A stretch of DNA of 64,000 nt from Aphis gossypii (taxonomy: Eukaryota; Arthropoda; Insecta; Hemiptera; Aphididae). Under the pieces are notes generated by a model, which ran no database searches, was not told the origin of the DNA, and worked only from the letters and a program-made list of their open reading frames with translations. Positions within the stretch are counted from its first letter, which is position 1. Each line of letters opens with the position of its first letter. The translations under genes and the position numbers were made by a program. The stretch is from positions 65,015,260 through 65,079,259 of the forward strand of contig NC_065530.1 of the NCBI RefSeq assembly GCF_020184175.1, given 5' to 3'. Below are positions 37,400 through 51,288 of the stretch, piece after piece.

Positions 37400-39880
37400 T
37401 TTATTTATTCTTCTTAAATTGAAATTCAATATGAACAATATCAATAATATGAAGAAAGAAAGTATATATATTTTAAAAATGGCTAGTTATAAATTGTATA
37501 ACTAATATTTTTATAGGTTTAAGGTTAGTTTGGATTATACTATTATAGTTTATTAGTTATTAAGTTTATCGTTTTAGAATTTAGATGCTGAGAAAAGTAA
37601 GGAACCAAGGAATACATGAATCGTTATAGAAATATTAGTTATCTACCATTAATGATTTTTTTTAAGTTTTTACTGGACACTAATCAATAATTATTATTTT
37701 TAGGAAAAGAAGTTCTCCAAATGTTTCAATATAATATATTAGTAAACAATTTTATTTTAATTACTGATTAATATATTATAGACTTACTATACTTAAATTT
37801 AACATTACATATTATACTATTAGTGAGAATACATTTTACGATTTTCACAATACCTACCTATAATAATAGAATACTATAAATTATAAAATACTAATATGGC
37901 CATCTACTATTTTACTAAATTATCGTGACAATTGTTAAAATATATTTTAAACAGTTACCTAAATATAATTGTAATTATGTCTATAGACGAATAGACGTAA
38001 AATAAATTAAGTGACGAATGAGAATATAATTGTGCATACAATAATATATACTACACATTAATGCATAATACTTATAATATATAGTATTCCTAATCATAAT
38101 TTATCTATTATTAAAACATATCATAGTCAAATTAAATTAATTGCTATTTAAATATTATGAAAATTATTAACTATTTAACGTGATTAGTATTTATGTTTAT
38201 AATATTAATAAATAATAACTATTTAAATCCAAATTCGTAGGATAATTAAAAAAAATTCATTGGTTATTACTTTTAATAAGTAATTATATTTAATTTAATA
38301 ACATTATGCGCACGCGATTATATAAAATACGTTAAGTATTGTTTTAATATATTTTATTTTATTGTAATCAAAATAATAAATTCAGTATATACCTAGTATA
38401 AACATTGTACGCATAACAATTAATTTTCCATTATAAGTAACAACTAATAACTAATAAGTATCTACTGCTTACTTAAAGCATTTGGAATTTATTACTTGTT
38501 TAATAAATAGTAAATTATCATAATTTTATTAAAATTAAAGATTAGTAGATAATTACGATACTATTCATGTAATATCGTAATATAGGAAATGTATATAATA
38601 TAAATAAATAATTATTTACCATTAATTATTTATTATAATATATAAATCATAACAATAGTATGTAATATTCCCAATTAGATATATAAGTAAATAACTATTA
38701 TGAAGCTAATTCAGGAATTACCTTTTTATTACATAAATTCACAGTGTATATTATAATACAAATTGTAAACTGCTGTTATCACTAGTTTTAAGATGTTTAG
38801 AATTAGTTAAAATTCTTAAAGAATATTATTTAATGTGGCAAAATAAAGTAGTTCAAAAGTTAAGTATTAAAATTTGTGTTAGGTGCAAGGATATGAGGTA
38901 AGTGACTAATATATTATTTAGTTATCTATATAGGTATTAACTATTATCTAACAATTAATAACATTGGTCATCGACCATCGTCTATCGTACTATCATACGA
39001 TTGTTTATTATTTAAATTATACTTTTGTTATGTAGTTATATAACACACATGTTATACAACAAAAATGTTAAATATTATCTATGGCGTAATAAATGTAATT
39101 AATATATTCTAAATATTTATAACATAATATTATTGTTATTTTTTTTTTTTACATAACTTGATACATCTTGTAAATAGTAAATACTATAAACAGTATAACC
39201 AATATCCACATTATGGTTATTCATATATACCAGTTCATATTTATGCGTGCTGTAAACACACCATAATACGATAATACAGGGTTGTCCAAGGGTGGTGAAA
39301 TGAGTGGAGTAGAGGATATATATCCGACCATGACTTATTTTTCAATAATTCTAAGATATAAAAAATACCAGTAAATTTAATATTTGTATAAAAAAATTAA
39401 ATAAATTAAAATTAGCTCCTCTCTTCGTCACAGACTATATGATTATGTGGTACAAAAATACTATAATAAGTAGTGTAAATTTAAAAAATTTTGTACCTAT
39501 AGCTGTTTAAATTTTAAAAAAAATTGTTATAATTATACTATAATACTACAATTATAACTAATGTATAGAAAAAATGTGATAACCTCCGATTTTTTTTTTA
39601 AATGTATTATTATATATATTTATATTTCAATTTAAAAAACTCATTAAAAGTAAAACATTTTTACTTTTTTCATTAGTATTGCTAGTTGAACTAGTTAAAC
39701 CTTAAACATCTTAAATTCCTAATAATTTCGTTGTGAATCTATTATAATAGTAACTAACATATACAGAAAACACATTCACTAAAAAATAATGTTAAAATAA
39801 ACATAAATTTCTACATAGTACCTTTTAACCTTTATGTATGTAATATCGTAGTATTTTCTTAGGTATTACTGTTCTAGTTC
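37400..39880. other. Gene-free AT-rich stretch
   Basis: No gene supported. A possible hAT-style single end, CAGGGTTGTCCAAGGGTGG, lies at about 39,278 but has no partner. The rest is AT-rich low complexity. Confidence 0.5.
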
Positions 39881-40048
39881 ATCTTGGTACTTGGCAATCG
39901 TTATGATTTAATTAAACTAAATTTTATTGATCAATTATCATAATCCCATGGACTAAGATAAAGTTAAATTATAATATTTTTTTCCAATTAAGTAACTTTT
40001 TCATACTATAGCTTTTTTTTAATCGTAGCGGTTGCCGAGTGCCAAGAT
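39881..40048. mobile_element. 168-bp MITE with 28-bp terminal inverted repeats
   Basis: The left arm 39,881-39,908 starts ATCTTGGTACTTGGCAATCG. The reverse complement of the right arm, 40,021-40,048, starts ATCTTGGCACTCGGCAACCG. They agree at 23 of 28 bases, and all five differences are T in the left arm against C in the right. The interior is AT-rich with no frame. No target duplication could be fixed, so the superfamily is undetermined. Confidence 0.7.
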
Positions 40049-43000
40049 TAACACATTTATGTCGAAATAAATTATTTTATTTTATTTTTATTTTGTAATA
40101 TCGAAATTATTTTTTATTAATTTATTATTTTATTTTACTCGGGGCCGATCCAATGTAGTGTCAAAATAGGTCGACACTAGTTTAGGGGAGACAAATTTCA
40201 AATGAACCAAATCGATTTAATTTTGAATAGTGCAGCGTAAATTAAAATTTCCTAGGTGGTGAAAAACCAAGGCCGGCCTTAATTTTACTAGTATTAAATT
40301 GTAAGTATTTGTATTTTGTAACGTAACTATGTATTATTGTTCTACTCATGTGCTTAAAACCTAGGAAACTTATAATCTTCCAAATGATCAACGTTTTTTG
40401 TTTTTATTTTTTTGTTTTTTGACTAAAATATCATTGCACGTATTATATAATTTATAATCATAAATTGCATTACTAGACTATATAATATTTGATAATTATA
40501 ATAAAAAAAGAAAATGTAAGAAATTAAAACTATATTATAGTTCGAAATGAATAGGTTGCATCTATTTTTTGTTTTCACTTTGTATCGTTTATTAATATTA
40601 TATTATGTTATATTACGCTGAAATAACTTTTTTCCCTCTTTTTAATAATTAAATCAGCTATAAAACAAGTATTTTTATGGATACGTATATAGGTACGTAA
40701 TGTATAATTTGTATTATTAGCTGCAGATCATAGTGTCAAATATTATAAACATTATTGTTTTATAGTATACTCTTCCTACCTACGAACTACTACATTACAT
40801 TATTAGGAACCATATAATATATAATTTATATGTTTGTTATAAACTAATATATGTATTTAAAATACAAATTTTGCTAAGAATGCATAGTACGGTACGATTT
40901 ATTCCATAGAGTTCGATTCCTTCAATTAAATGAAGTTTGTAAGTGAGATAAAAAATAAATGATTTTATTTAATTGTTTTTAATTTTTAGCTAAAATAAAA
41001 ATTAAAGACCAATGTCCTACTTTTTACCTATCATACTTGCACTCAGGCTTCACTATACTCTACCTGTAATAATTAACAATATCATCATCTTTCATTCGTC
41101 TAAAGTTTTATATGTTGGCATAACACTAGACATGTAGCTTACCCTGATCGTCTCATCTTAGCTGAACTACAATCTACACTCTACAGCCATCATGTGTAAA
41201 TACCACTTATATATTTAAACTTATGATTCTATCTTAAACTTATTTCATATAAGTCTCTCTTTTATTTACTTCTGAAATATGTAATATAGAGTTATAAATT
41301 TATCATCAAGGATTTTGATAAGTACCTACTCCAATATGAAAACTATTCAAGCCTTCTGAACCATCAATCTTCATTTAATTACCAAAGCACCCAAGTTTGT
41401 CCAAATGAGCTCTTAAATCTATTCAATCAATTTAAAATTGAAACTGTTATATTTTGTTCACAAATGCTTCCATTGCTAAATTTTATTAAAATTTTAATCA
41501 ACAATAACCATCTATGTTATCTAGCTTAAAATATGTTTCAAAGAAATCATCTCAGATGAGTAAAGAACTGATGCCATGATTTTCAATTGTAAGAAATAAC
41601 TTTTCATCTTTTTTTTTGCTATTATAACATATTAAATTATAGTGTATAAATTATTTTTTGTAGGTAATGTAATGTAATGTATTGTGAATTTTCACAAATG
41701 AAACTACTTTATTTAAATACATACATATATTAGTAGATTTTAAAAATGTAGAAACTAAAATAAAATAAAATATTAAATTTACAAATTAGATACTCATAAA
41801 ATAAAATAATACCTACTTTTTAAATTACCATAAAGCTATGTATTTGTGTCAGATAGATAATTTTTTTCTGTGATGAATGTACATAAAGCTGCTTTCGTAA
41901 ATATTAATTTAAATTTGAAGGATTTAGATATTATATTGTATCATAAAAAAGGAATAATACCTACATAATATACATTTACATTTGCGATGCAGTCAACGTC
42001 CAAGTCCCAGATTCGTGAACACGGAAAATATTTTAGACGGTTGTCACGGAATAATATTTTTATGGAACGACATTCATTTGGCGTGGGTTTTCACTAAAAG
42101 TAGCAGGTACCTAATAGCTGGTCATTGTATAATGTATTGTATTATTATTTATTTTTGTATTAAAGAGTAATACTTTATCGCAATTTGAATGGTTTGTTGC
42201 GTAGAGGCGGTTTAAATAAATCTGGACTTTATAGATTGTGTAATAACTCAATTCAAAAATATTTTTATTATACGACTTAAACAGTATTGCCTAGTGAATA
42301 TAGTAGCATAATATTCATAGTTCATACTGTTTTCTTTTATTTTCTAAAAATACCTTTTTTAGTGGTGTAATATTATGCATCTACCCAAAACTTCTTGATT
42401 TTAAATTTAGATATTTTATAATCATAGACATTTTTTTTTAACATATTATTATAATAGTATTTAATTATACAGATTACAGAGTGATTCTTTTATCAAACAT
42501 CACTTCATTGAATTTTGTATTTCAAAATCTATTGAATTTGAAAATATATTTTTTGAATAATTTCCAATAGAAATAAAATAACAAGAGGTAAAAAAAAATA
42601 TTTTGTATCTAAATACATACAGTATATTACCTACTTAATTTAATAATAATTACCTTAAATACTATTAAAAAATAAATATTTATATTTCTTTTGATCAAAA
42701 CAAAAAATAAATTGATTAGATTAAAAAAATTATGTTTTTGAATCTTAATAGTTTTGTCTACAAGTACAATTATTGTAATTATTAGCTTTATGTTAAGTGA
42801 TTTCATATTTTTTATACTTATATATAAGCTTATTATGTTAACATTTTGTGTGCGTACAAGTATTTGTATTTATACAATAACTATAATTGAATGTTAAACA
42901 ATAATTAGTCATGTTTTGTTTGTTTATTATTTCATAAGATTATTGATTTAACGTAAAATATCTTCTACTGATTGACAAATTTTTTTATAGATGAAATTAT

Positions 43001-44332
43001 ATCAAAACTTATGATATATTATGATGGTATCTAATAGAGTACATATTGATATAATTGAGTTCTTAACAACAGTTATTTTAATATAATGTTATAGTGTTTA
43101 AATATGATATTTATTACAAAATAATAGTATAAACATATTGTGTAAAAGTATTTAAATTTAAACCATCTGTTAGCTTAATTCATTGATCGTTTGATTTGTA
43201 AACATTATATTATAATCCTTTTTTACATATCTACGAACATGTAATTCTGTATTTGGTTGTATAGGTAGATTTTTTTTCTATAAACATAATTATAAAATAG
43301 TTCTTCAAAACTTATGCTATGCATAGTTATATACTATTCTACTTCAATGAACTCGTAAATATTACGTTGTAGAACATATCTAATTAAGGTTATGTTTCAT
43401 TAAAAAGTAACAGTTTTATCATTGAACAAGTAAAACGGGTTCTTATAGTAATTACAGCGAATAAATGTCTTTTGTACTTTTATAATATGTATGTGTATTC
43501 ACGATTAATAATTGGTGAAGGACTTAACAATAAAATAGTCTCAGAACTTTACACGCATTTAATGGGAATCATATAATAGGTAACGTTTGTTTTATAAATT
43601 ATAATTGTAAATTTACATAATATATAATTTACTTATATTCTAGTTTATAGTCTTTATATTGAAATACTCGTATTTAGACAATTTATTATTATAAATCAGG
43701 CTTTTACACTAGTTTTAAAACGTTAAATACATTAACCAAATTGTAATCAGCGGACATTTTTAAATTTAAAAAATTTGAGGCTTTAAAAAAAAAATTTAAA
43801 GATAGTTATGTCGATGTATACATACAATAAATAAAATGAAGAAACTTCGTTCCTAATATTTATTTATGGTTGATAAATATACATTTGTATTAAAACTTCA
43901 TGTTCAAATTTTAATTATTTTACATTTTTACATACCTAATCTAAATTCATTAAAATAACGTTATTTATATATCTAACATTATCACTGTTATCAGTCTATC
44001 ACATTTAAAGTTTTTCAATAAAAACCTACATTTTTGATTTCATATTCTGACGTAGAATATTTTTTCAACAATTTATGTTGGTACTCGTATAAAAATCAAA
44101 ATTCGAACATTTATAGTCAATTATGTAGGTAGTTACCTATCTTATTATATACCTAAATTATAATTTTTAAATAGTATCGTTAAGTGTTTTGTTAATTTAT
44201 CAATTTTAACTTACTTTTTAAAATAATTATATAATACGTGTGTATTAAAATGTATTTTTAAATGTTGGTATACTTTTGTATAAATACATTTTTTGTAGCT
44301 TATGCCTAGTAATAGTATTATACTAATATCTT
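40049..44332. other. Gene-free stretch with decayed repeat fragments
   Basis: A GC-richer patch at about 40,140-40,290 contains a perfect palindrome AAGGCCGGCCTT and GGGGCCGATCC. It resembles a decayed hAT end, but no partner was found. Around 41,095-41,190 a plus frame reads SSKVLYVGITLDM followed by a stop, reminiscent of the (Y)LGVTLD motif near the end of LINE reverse transcriptases; this is weak. The remainder is AT-rich without supported features. Confidence 0.4.
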
Positions 44333-44513
44333 CCCATAAGCCCAACGTGCAATTATCCTCTAACAATTAAACACATTCTTACTTGAATGTAGGAAGTATG
44401 AAACGCAACGACGCAAATATAATCTATCATATCATCTAACAAAAAATCTAACCACCGGAATCTCAAATGTCCTCAAACTTTTTAAGGATACAAAACTACA
44501 TACGAAAATATAG
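44333..44513 (+). pseudogene. LINE ORF2 C-terminus, frameshifted remnant
   Basis: The first frame reads PISPTCNYPLTIKHILT up to 44,383. One base later, at 44,385, the next frame reads ECRKYETQRRKYNLSYHL, continues through a GISNVLKFFKDTKLH stretch, and ends at a TAG after 42 codons. Together these give the C...H....EC arrangement of the zinc-binding motif at the C-terminus of jockey/CR1-group ORF2 proteins, with LKFFKDT-type residues after it. A serine sits where that motif often has its first cysteine. The single frameshift and lost upstream domains mark it as dead. Confidence 0.7.
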
Positions 44514-44740
44514 AAATATATTACCGGTACAATATAAATTGTTAATGTATTAAGACTAATTGTATATATATTTATCTATTTTATTTTGTGTATTTATGTA
44601 TTTTTTTTTTTATCTTTTTCGCTATCTGTTGAAGCCCCAACATAATGTTACTATACACTCCTAGATGATGTAAAATAGATATATTGTAGCCAATGGCCCT
44701 AGTCGTCGAGGCAGTTGTTATAAAAAAGAAAAACGTATCT
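44333..44740 (+). mobile_element. 5'-truncated jockey-like LINE, 3' end
   Basis: This segment holds the last part of a retrotransposon ORF2 (separate entry), a stop at 44,511-44,513 and about 225 bp of 3' UTR. The UTR ends TAGCCAATGGCCCTAGTCGT, then CGAGGCAGTTGTTATAAAAA. Loss of the 5' part is normal for LINE insertions. The region just upstream of 44,333 shows no further coding. No target duplication could be defined. Confidence 0.65.
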
Positions 44741-45987
44741 ATCTTTTGATTTTCCAATCGATTCGTAAATAACTTTTTTTTAAATATATTTGCATAAAAA
44801 AAGTAATATTGAAATAAAAATATTAGGTAGTGTTTTAAAAATTGAAAATGACTTCTCGTATATCAATTAAATTAATTATTAATATTTTAAATATTAATAA
44901 TTGAAATTAACTACACTGTCAGCATATATGAACTTGACGATTTTAAAATTAAAGTTTGACTGATATTTTAAAATTCAATGTCATACACCCATAATAATCT
45001 AACATAATATAACGACAGACAACAGTTAATATAGGTGTATATGTTGATATATAATGTGACATTGAAAAGGAATAGCAAGTTGGTGGTAGTTATGAGAAAC
45101 AAGTAAGAAACCCACAAGACACTACCTATATATTCTATTTCTATAATATGTTGTATATTTAAATTTTTAACATGATTCAATCTAGTCTGATATTTTTAAT
45201 AATACTATAATAATTAATAAGTTAAAAAATTATATCGTGTTTATGTATATAGATAGAATGTATATGGTAATATAAGTACCTACGGTACCTATGAAGTGTG
45301 TTAGTTCTCCGCCCTAGGTTAATGAGAGATTATAATGTATTTTTTGTTTTTTTAATCGTCTATATTTTTTTTTTAATATGCAAATTTTCTATTGAAGTTG
45401 TACTTGAGTCTATGTCTTCCTTCAATAAACTCCCGTTACACGAATACACGATTTCTGTTCCTACCCAAAGAAATAAATTTCAATATCTAATTAATACTTA
45501 CAATGTATATATTAACTATTATAGCTATCATCGTAATTATTTTAGTAGGAAACACTCATTATCTTGAAAAGTGTGAAACATTGATGTACAATAATGTTTA
45601 CATTATTTGAAGGCAACGAACAATAATTTTGATTCATCTTATCAGTAGTTATTTTAATTTGTTTAAGTTTTTGAATGATAGCTACATTTTTAATTTCATA
45701 TTTCTTATAATCAGAACATTTTTCTCAAAATGTTTATGTTTATAAATCGAAATCGGACTTATATGTAAATTGATTTAGATGGTTTTTAAGTTTAAATAAG
45801 CGAGGAAGAATGACACAATGATACGCCGCAAAATGATTGTCGAGTAATCACTGAATCAATCCACCCATAATATCTTGAATACTATTAGGTAAGTAGGTAT
45901 TAAGGTATCGAAACATTCGAAACTATCTAAAACATATTCTGATTTGTTTTATTATTTATAAAATTATGTATTATATTGTTACATATA
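44741..45987. other. Gene-free AT-rich stretch
   Basis: The 70- and 89-codon frames at 44,968-45,180 and 45,298-45,567 show no domain signal. No repeat boundary is visible. Confidence 0.5.
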
Positions 45988-46113
45988 CTGTCATTCAAAA
46001 CAGTATTAAGAAACTTAAAAAATTATAATAAGAAAAACGGTAAAAAAAAATATTTTCAAAAATGTTAATATTTTTCAAGATAATGAGTGTTAGCTATTAT
46101 TTTAATCACCCTG
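45988..46113. mobile_element. Possible small TA-flanked MITE
   Basis: The right end, read inward, is TA|CAGGGTGATTAAAATAAT, a common style for small mariner-derived MITEs. A weaker left partner, TA|CTGTCATTCAAAACAGTA, lies 126 bp away, and TA flanks both sides. The left end matches only partly (ATTNAAAA core), so the true left boundary may lie elsewhere. Confidence 0.35.
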
Positions 46114-49100
46114 TATACAATAATAATAATATTAAACAGCGTTAGCCCATAAAAATAAGCATAAACAAAGGCTATGCTTCTGTAATATCTTATAGAAACA
46201 TGTATATATATATACAGCCAAATGAGAATTACTTTCATAGTTTTATACGCATGTTCAGCTATATGTTTACAGGTCATTTACTTTCCAATTGTCCTAGTCT
46301 TGCATCACATAATATGTTGTCATTGTTATGTGGATAATTATTATTAATAATGTACATATACTACATATAATATATGATAGATATATACCATATATAATAT
46401 ACTGGATAATTTTTTTTTTATTATTTCTAAATATATATTATTTAAAATTATTAATGTTTTAGAAAATATTTTTGAGAATAATTTTAATTTGAAACAAAAT
46501 AAGATTTATGAAAAAAAAAAATTCAAATTTTACTTTTACGAATGACAATTTCGATTTGTAATCGCAGTAAGTTTTTCTGGAATTCTGATGTATAAACATA
46601 AAATTTAAAATTTGTAGCTAATCAGTTGGAAGTATATCATAAACTTATGATGAGTGAAAAGTAGTAGTCCAACATCGTGTAGGCTACTCCTAGGTTATTC
46701 CTATCAACTAATTCTATTCATTAGAGCTATAGTACCTTTAGGCTTTAAATATTAATAAAGGTTAATTAGGTACGTTAAAACTTAATTAGTTCGATATTTG
46801 ATTTTTATACATCAAAACTCTAAGAATAATACTAATAAATTCATAAATAATTTAAAATTTTAATCGGTACTTTATAATTTTAAAATATTGGGGATAGGTA
46901 TTATATTATAAACAACAATGTAGAAATACATTACGTATCTACATAAATAAATATAACTTATATTTTGTACACATTTACAGCTCAAATTTGAATGTCATTA
47001 AGTATGATTATGGACAAATATAAAATAACTAAATTAAATTATATTTGAATACAATTATACAAAAATAATTAACTTAGGTATTACAACACGTATAGTACTA
47101 TTACATCGTAATTTAAACGAAAAATAATAATAATTCTAGTATAGTTTTACTCATTACTCCAGTCTGATAATATTATTCTCAATTTATATCCTATGATAAT
47201 TAAAATGAATTTTGTCCAAAAACGTTTTTGATATGATAATTCAAATTTGTATTGCTATCAATTATTTGCGTATTTTACAATATAATTAACAATACAATAC
47301 CTAACATGTATTTATTTGTTAGTATAAATATATTTTTAAATATTTGTTTATGTTAAAACTTGAAATATCATATTTATACAAAAAGTGAGTACGTGACTTT
47401 ATAATATTACGTAGACACACGTTATTCTGAACATGTGCTATAATAGATTATAGAAGTAATCGAGGTTATGTTTTCATAACAATTTGTCTATAAAATATTT
47501 GTTAATTAAATCATATAATACTTTTTCGGGGTCAGCTTAAGTCATAAAGTGGTATAATTATATGAGTTTAACAAGTATATTATACTTCATACAACAATGT
47601 TATTTTGTTTTTGAAGGATAAATAATAGTTTTAAAAAAAAGTATTACGATTTATTGTATAATCAATGATTAGAAGAATTTAAATGAATTTCGTTGTTAAT
47701 TTGTATATAATTTTATTGAAATAGGTAAATTGTATACATTTTATGTACCTATTATTATGACATATACATTTAATCATCTTGTATTATCTCATCAAAAGGT
47801 CAATGTTATAATTATTATAAACAAACATAAAAGTATTTCTATAATAAATTAGTAGACGTTTGATTACAATATATATTACAAAATATCATTAATATGTATA
47901 TAAAAATTCACAATTAAATATTCAACTTTTTATTCAGAACGCAATAATATTATAAATAAAAAAACGTTATAATGTATGTTTAAATGTGTTGTAAAATATA
48001 TATAATAATAATGATAAAAACCAAATTTTAGAAAAATACACTTGTAATTTAAAAATAAAAGTATAAATTATACTGTACACTAATGAACTATAGTAATTAT
48101 GCGAAATGGCGACATTAAAAATGTTAAGCATAATAATATAATCATTTAATGATATTAATATGTTCAGAAAAATAACAATAAACTCATAATTATAGGATAC
48201 ATAATTTATAGAAGACTTTTATCTTTTATATTCTTTCCCGCGTGTTATTATTAATTTACGAGTATCGTAAAAAACAAATATTAATTTGATGGATAAACAA
48301 TTAAAATTATCAACAGCAAACGAAATATCAGCGTGTCAAATTTAATTGAAAATATATGTCGACCATATCCGTATTTGTTTTTTTAATTTATTTTGTTTCA
48401 CAATAATATTATAACCTTAAAATAGAAGTCAACTTCATTAATTGATATATAGTTACATAAAGTTTGTGCAAAATTTCATATGCAACAGGTATTCTGGTAA
48501 AAAATTGCAAACCATCACATAAAATTGTATTATAAGTATGGAAACTCATATAGTCATATATCTTTATTTTAAGAAGAACTCAATAAAAATGAAACCATCA
48601 TTCGTGATTTAGACATAATAGAATACTAACTATAAAATTTTAATATAACAATAGCAATTTGTATAATATATACTTACTACTTTGACCAGTATGGCAGTAT
48701 AATTTTTTTATCTGTCTTATACGCGTGTAACAAAGATAAAAGTTAAAGTTTAAACATTTTCTCTGTATTTTTTCACTGTGAATGAGTTGTTGAAATTACC
48801 AGTATATGCTATTATAATATCATAAATGTTTTGACAAAGTATTTTATTTTGTTTTGTTTTTTTTTTTTATATATAATGTTTTTATTAATAATCATTAAGT
48901 TACAAATAATTAAAAAAATGATATTAATTAATTAAATTTGATCTATAAACTTTCTTAATAACCAAAATATTAAAAAATATATATATATTCTAACAAAACT
49001 TAGATAGGTACCTTATATTAATCTTTAAAATAATTGGTATAGGTACCGATATAATATAAATAATGCCTTATAATTCGAATAAAAAAACTATAGTGAGTAA

Positions 49101-51245
49101 ATACACATTTAGTATAATATGCTTATGTAAAAAAGTGAAAACATTATTAGTTGTACTATTGGTACTTTTTAATTATTAAATACAAATTGCACAATTAAAA
49201 GTACCTATTTCATTGTATTTTTTGGTTATTTTAAGTGCATTTGAAGTACGATAAAAAAAGGATTTAGATATGATATATTATTTTTAATAATAAGTTTTTC
49301 AATATTCATTTAAAAATACAAAATTATATTAAAAAAAATACTGGTATATAATATCATACTTGTATGATAATTCCATAGAAATTGTCTCCATTTCATTAAA
49401 ATTATATATCATCATTTATCAAATAAAATTATTTTATAAACAAAAAAAAACTTACATGGACAAATGTTAATCTTGAACAACTCTCATATATGATAGACTA
49501 TAGGTAAGTATTCCAATTATTTTTTTTTATTTTTTTTTTATGTATTTATATTTGTATTTAAATAATTATCAAAAATATATTCTTTAATACTTTTTTATCA
49601 AAATAGTTAAATAATTGTATTAAAATTTAAAATATAGTTAGAAATATTTTTTACAACTTTTAAAATGTTTATACACTAAGTATAGGATTATATTCTTTTA
49701 AAAGATATAATCCTAAGGTTTTTTTAATGATGTTTAACAAGACTTCATAATTGATGACTTACTTTTTTTTAAAGCAAGATTAACAACAATACAAATTATT
49801 AATATCTTAAAATATTGACAACTTTTACAGTTTTTACAATGTCGGCTTAAGATTATTTTCTGAAAAAAATGTTTAGGTTACTTTAGTATTTACTTCATTG
49901 ATAATTCTAGTTGTAGTCAAAATACATTTTTGAAAATACTTCGGTGTTATGTTATTTTTGTCACCATAAATTATAGTATAATTAATAATTATTTAATTTA
50001 TATAGGTACAAGGTACTGCAGATTGAAAACGAGCATCCCACAGACTCCGCGGCAATTGTAGCATTAACAAACATGCGTAATATTTGCCACTGGCCTTGGT
50101 GATAGTATAGATCTTTATATATCTACCTATACAAAATGTACATAGTAATTAATAATATATCGATTTGATACCTTTGCTTTTATCGACACACCGATTATCC
50201 AATAATCTGCAATATAATTGTGCTAGCTGTAAAATATAGTAGGTATAGCGGTTTATGATCAAAGCGATTAAAGGTGTACCTTAAGATTGACAGTAATTAT
50301 CACTATTATCATCACCAATCGCAATAATCACTCAATTAACACGTGTCGCAATTTCGTTAGGGGTAATCTAAAATTTGTAAGACGCTTTTTTTTTTGATAA
50401 TATTATTATTTTACGACATTATTGTTATGACATCACTCATTGCGAACGAATGCGTAAATATAAATAAAGAAATATTTTTATTTGGTTTAAAAACTTTAGA
50501 TAATAATAAACTTGTCGTATAATATCATATTAAAATTGGTTATGAGGTGTTAGTACTTAATTGACACTGTTATTATATCGCCTACGGATATCCATTGCTA
50601 TATTTGAAGTTCTAATTTGTTCAATGTTCAAAACAACATTTACTATTTAGTTCAAAGCCATGTTATATAATATTATGCATCCATACGTTTAACTAACTCT
50701 AACGATATTATATTGACATTTGACATCTAAAATATTAAACAATAATATATTAGTATCATATCACCTACAAAACTTCTGCGAATAAATATACGAGCATAAA
50801 ATTTGAATAGGAAATAAGAGTAAAAACTTCCTATTTATCTAACTAATAGATAAAATTAGCCAATAAACTAACCTTCCTTGTAATATGTGTTTAACTATAC
50901 ACCTACTTACCTGCCTATTAAGTATTTAGGTATACCTACATATTATATTTATTATTTATCCAACTTATACGTTACATTACTATATTATAAATAATTATTA
51001 TATAATAATTAATAAGTGTTTCTCATAGAAAAATTAACACGAGTTATATACATAATTTTTACATTTATTACATAATGTGCACAATGCCCATACGTAAACA
51101 CTCAAATCGTCGAATTTCAACAAGTCATTCGAATACGCACATTATATAATACATATATTCAGTATATTTTTAGAATATAATAATATTATGTAATATAAAT
51201 TATAATCGTTTTCAATTTTTGCACAAACAAATTTAAAAAAACAAT

Positions 51246-51252
<7 letters not shown>
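46114..51252. other. Gene-free AT-rich stretch
   Basis: No coding exon, RNA gene or transposon end could be supported in this stretch. Slightly less AT-rich patches occur near 50,020-50,110 and 50,280-50,400, the latter with a CACGTG E-box core. Neither has a coding frame. Confidence 0.55.

Positions 51253-51277
<25 letters not shown>
51253..51277. repeat. (AT)n microsatellite
   Basis: An uninterrupted AT run immediately left of the hAT insertion. Confidence 0.85.
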
Positions 51278-51280
<3 letters not shown>

Positions 51281-51283
<3 letters not shown>

Positions 51284-51288
51284 CAAGT
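51281..51288. repeat. Left target-site duplication, ATACAAGT
   Basis: An exact copy is at 52,674-52,681, on the other side of the element that starts at 51,289. An 8-bp duplication is the signature length of hAT insertion. Confidence 0.95.

Noticed and set aside
39278..40290. Single hAT element from CAGGGTTGTCC (39,278) to the GGCCGGCC patch (40,260-40,290)
   Set aside because: The two ends are not inverted copies of each other and no 8-bp duplication flanks them.
41095..41190. Reverse-transcriptase motif (VLYVGITLD) as part of the LINE at 44,333
   Set aside because: Only one short motif is visible, and it lies more than 3 kb from the LINE end with no coding between. It is mentioned only as a weak trace.
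41987..42097. 36-codon plus frame beginning MQSTSKSQIREHGKY
   Set aside because: It looks protein-like but is short, matches no family I know, and competes with a longer frame at 41,982-42,170 in another phase.
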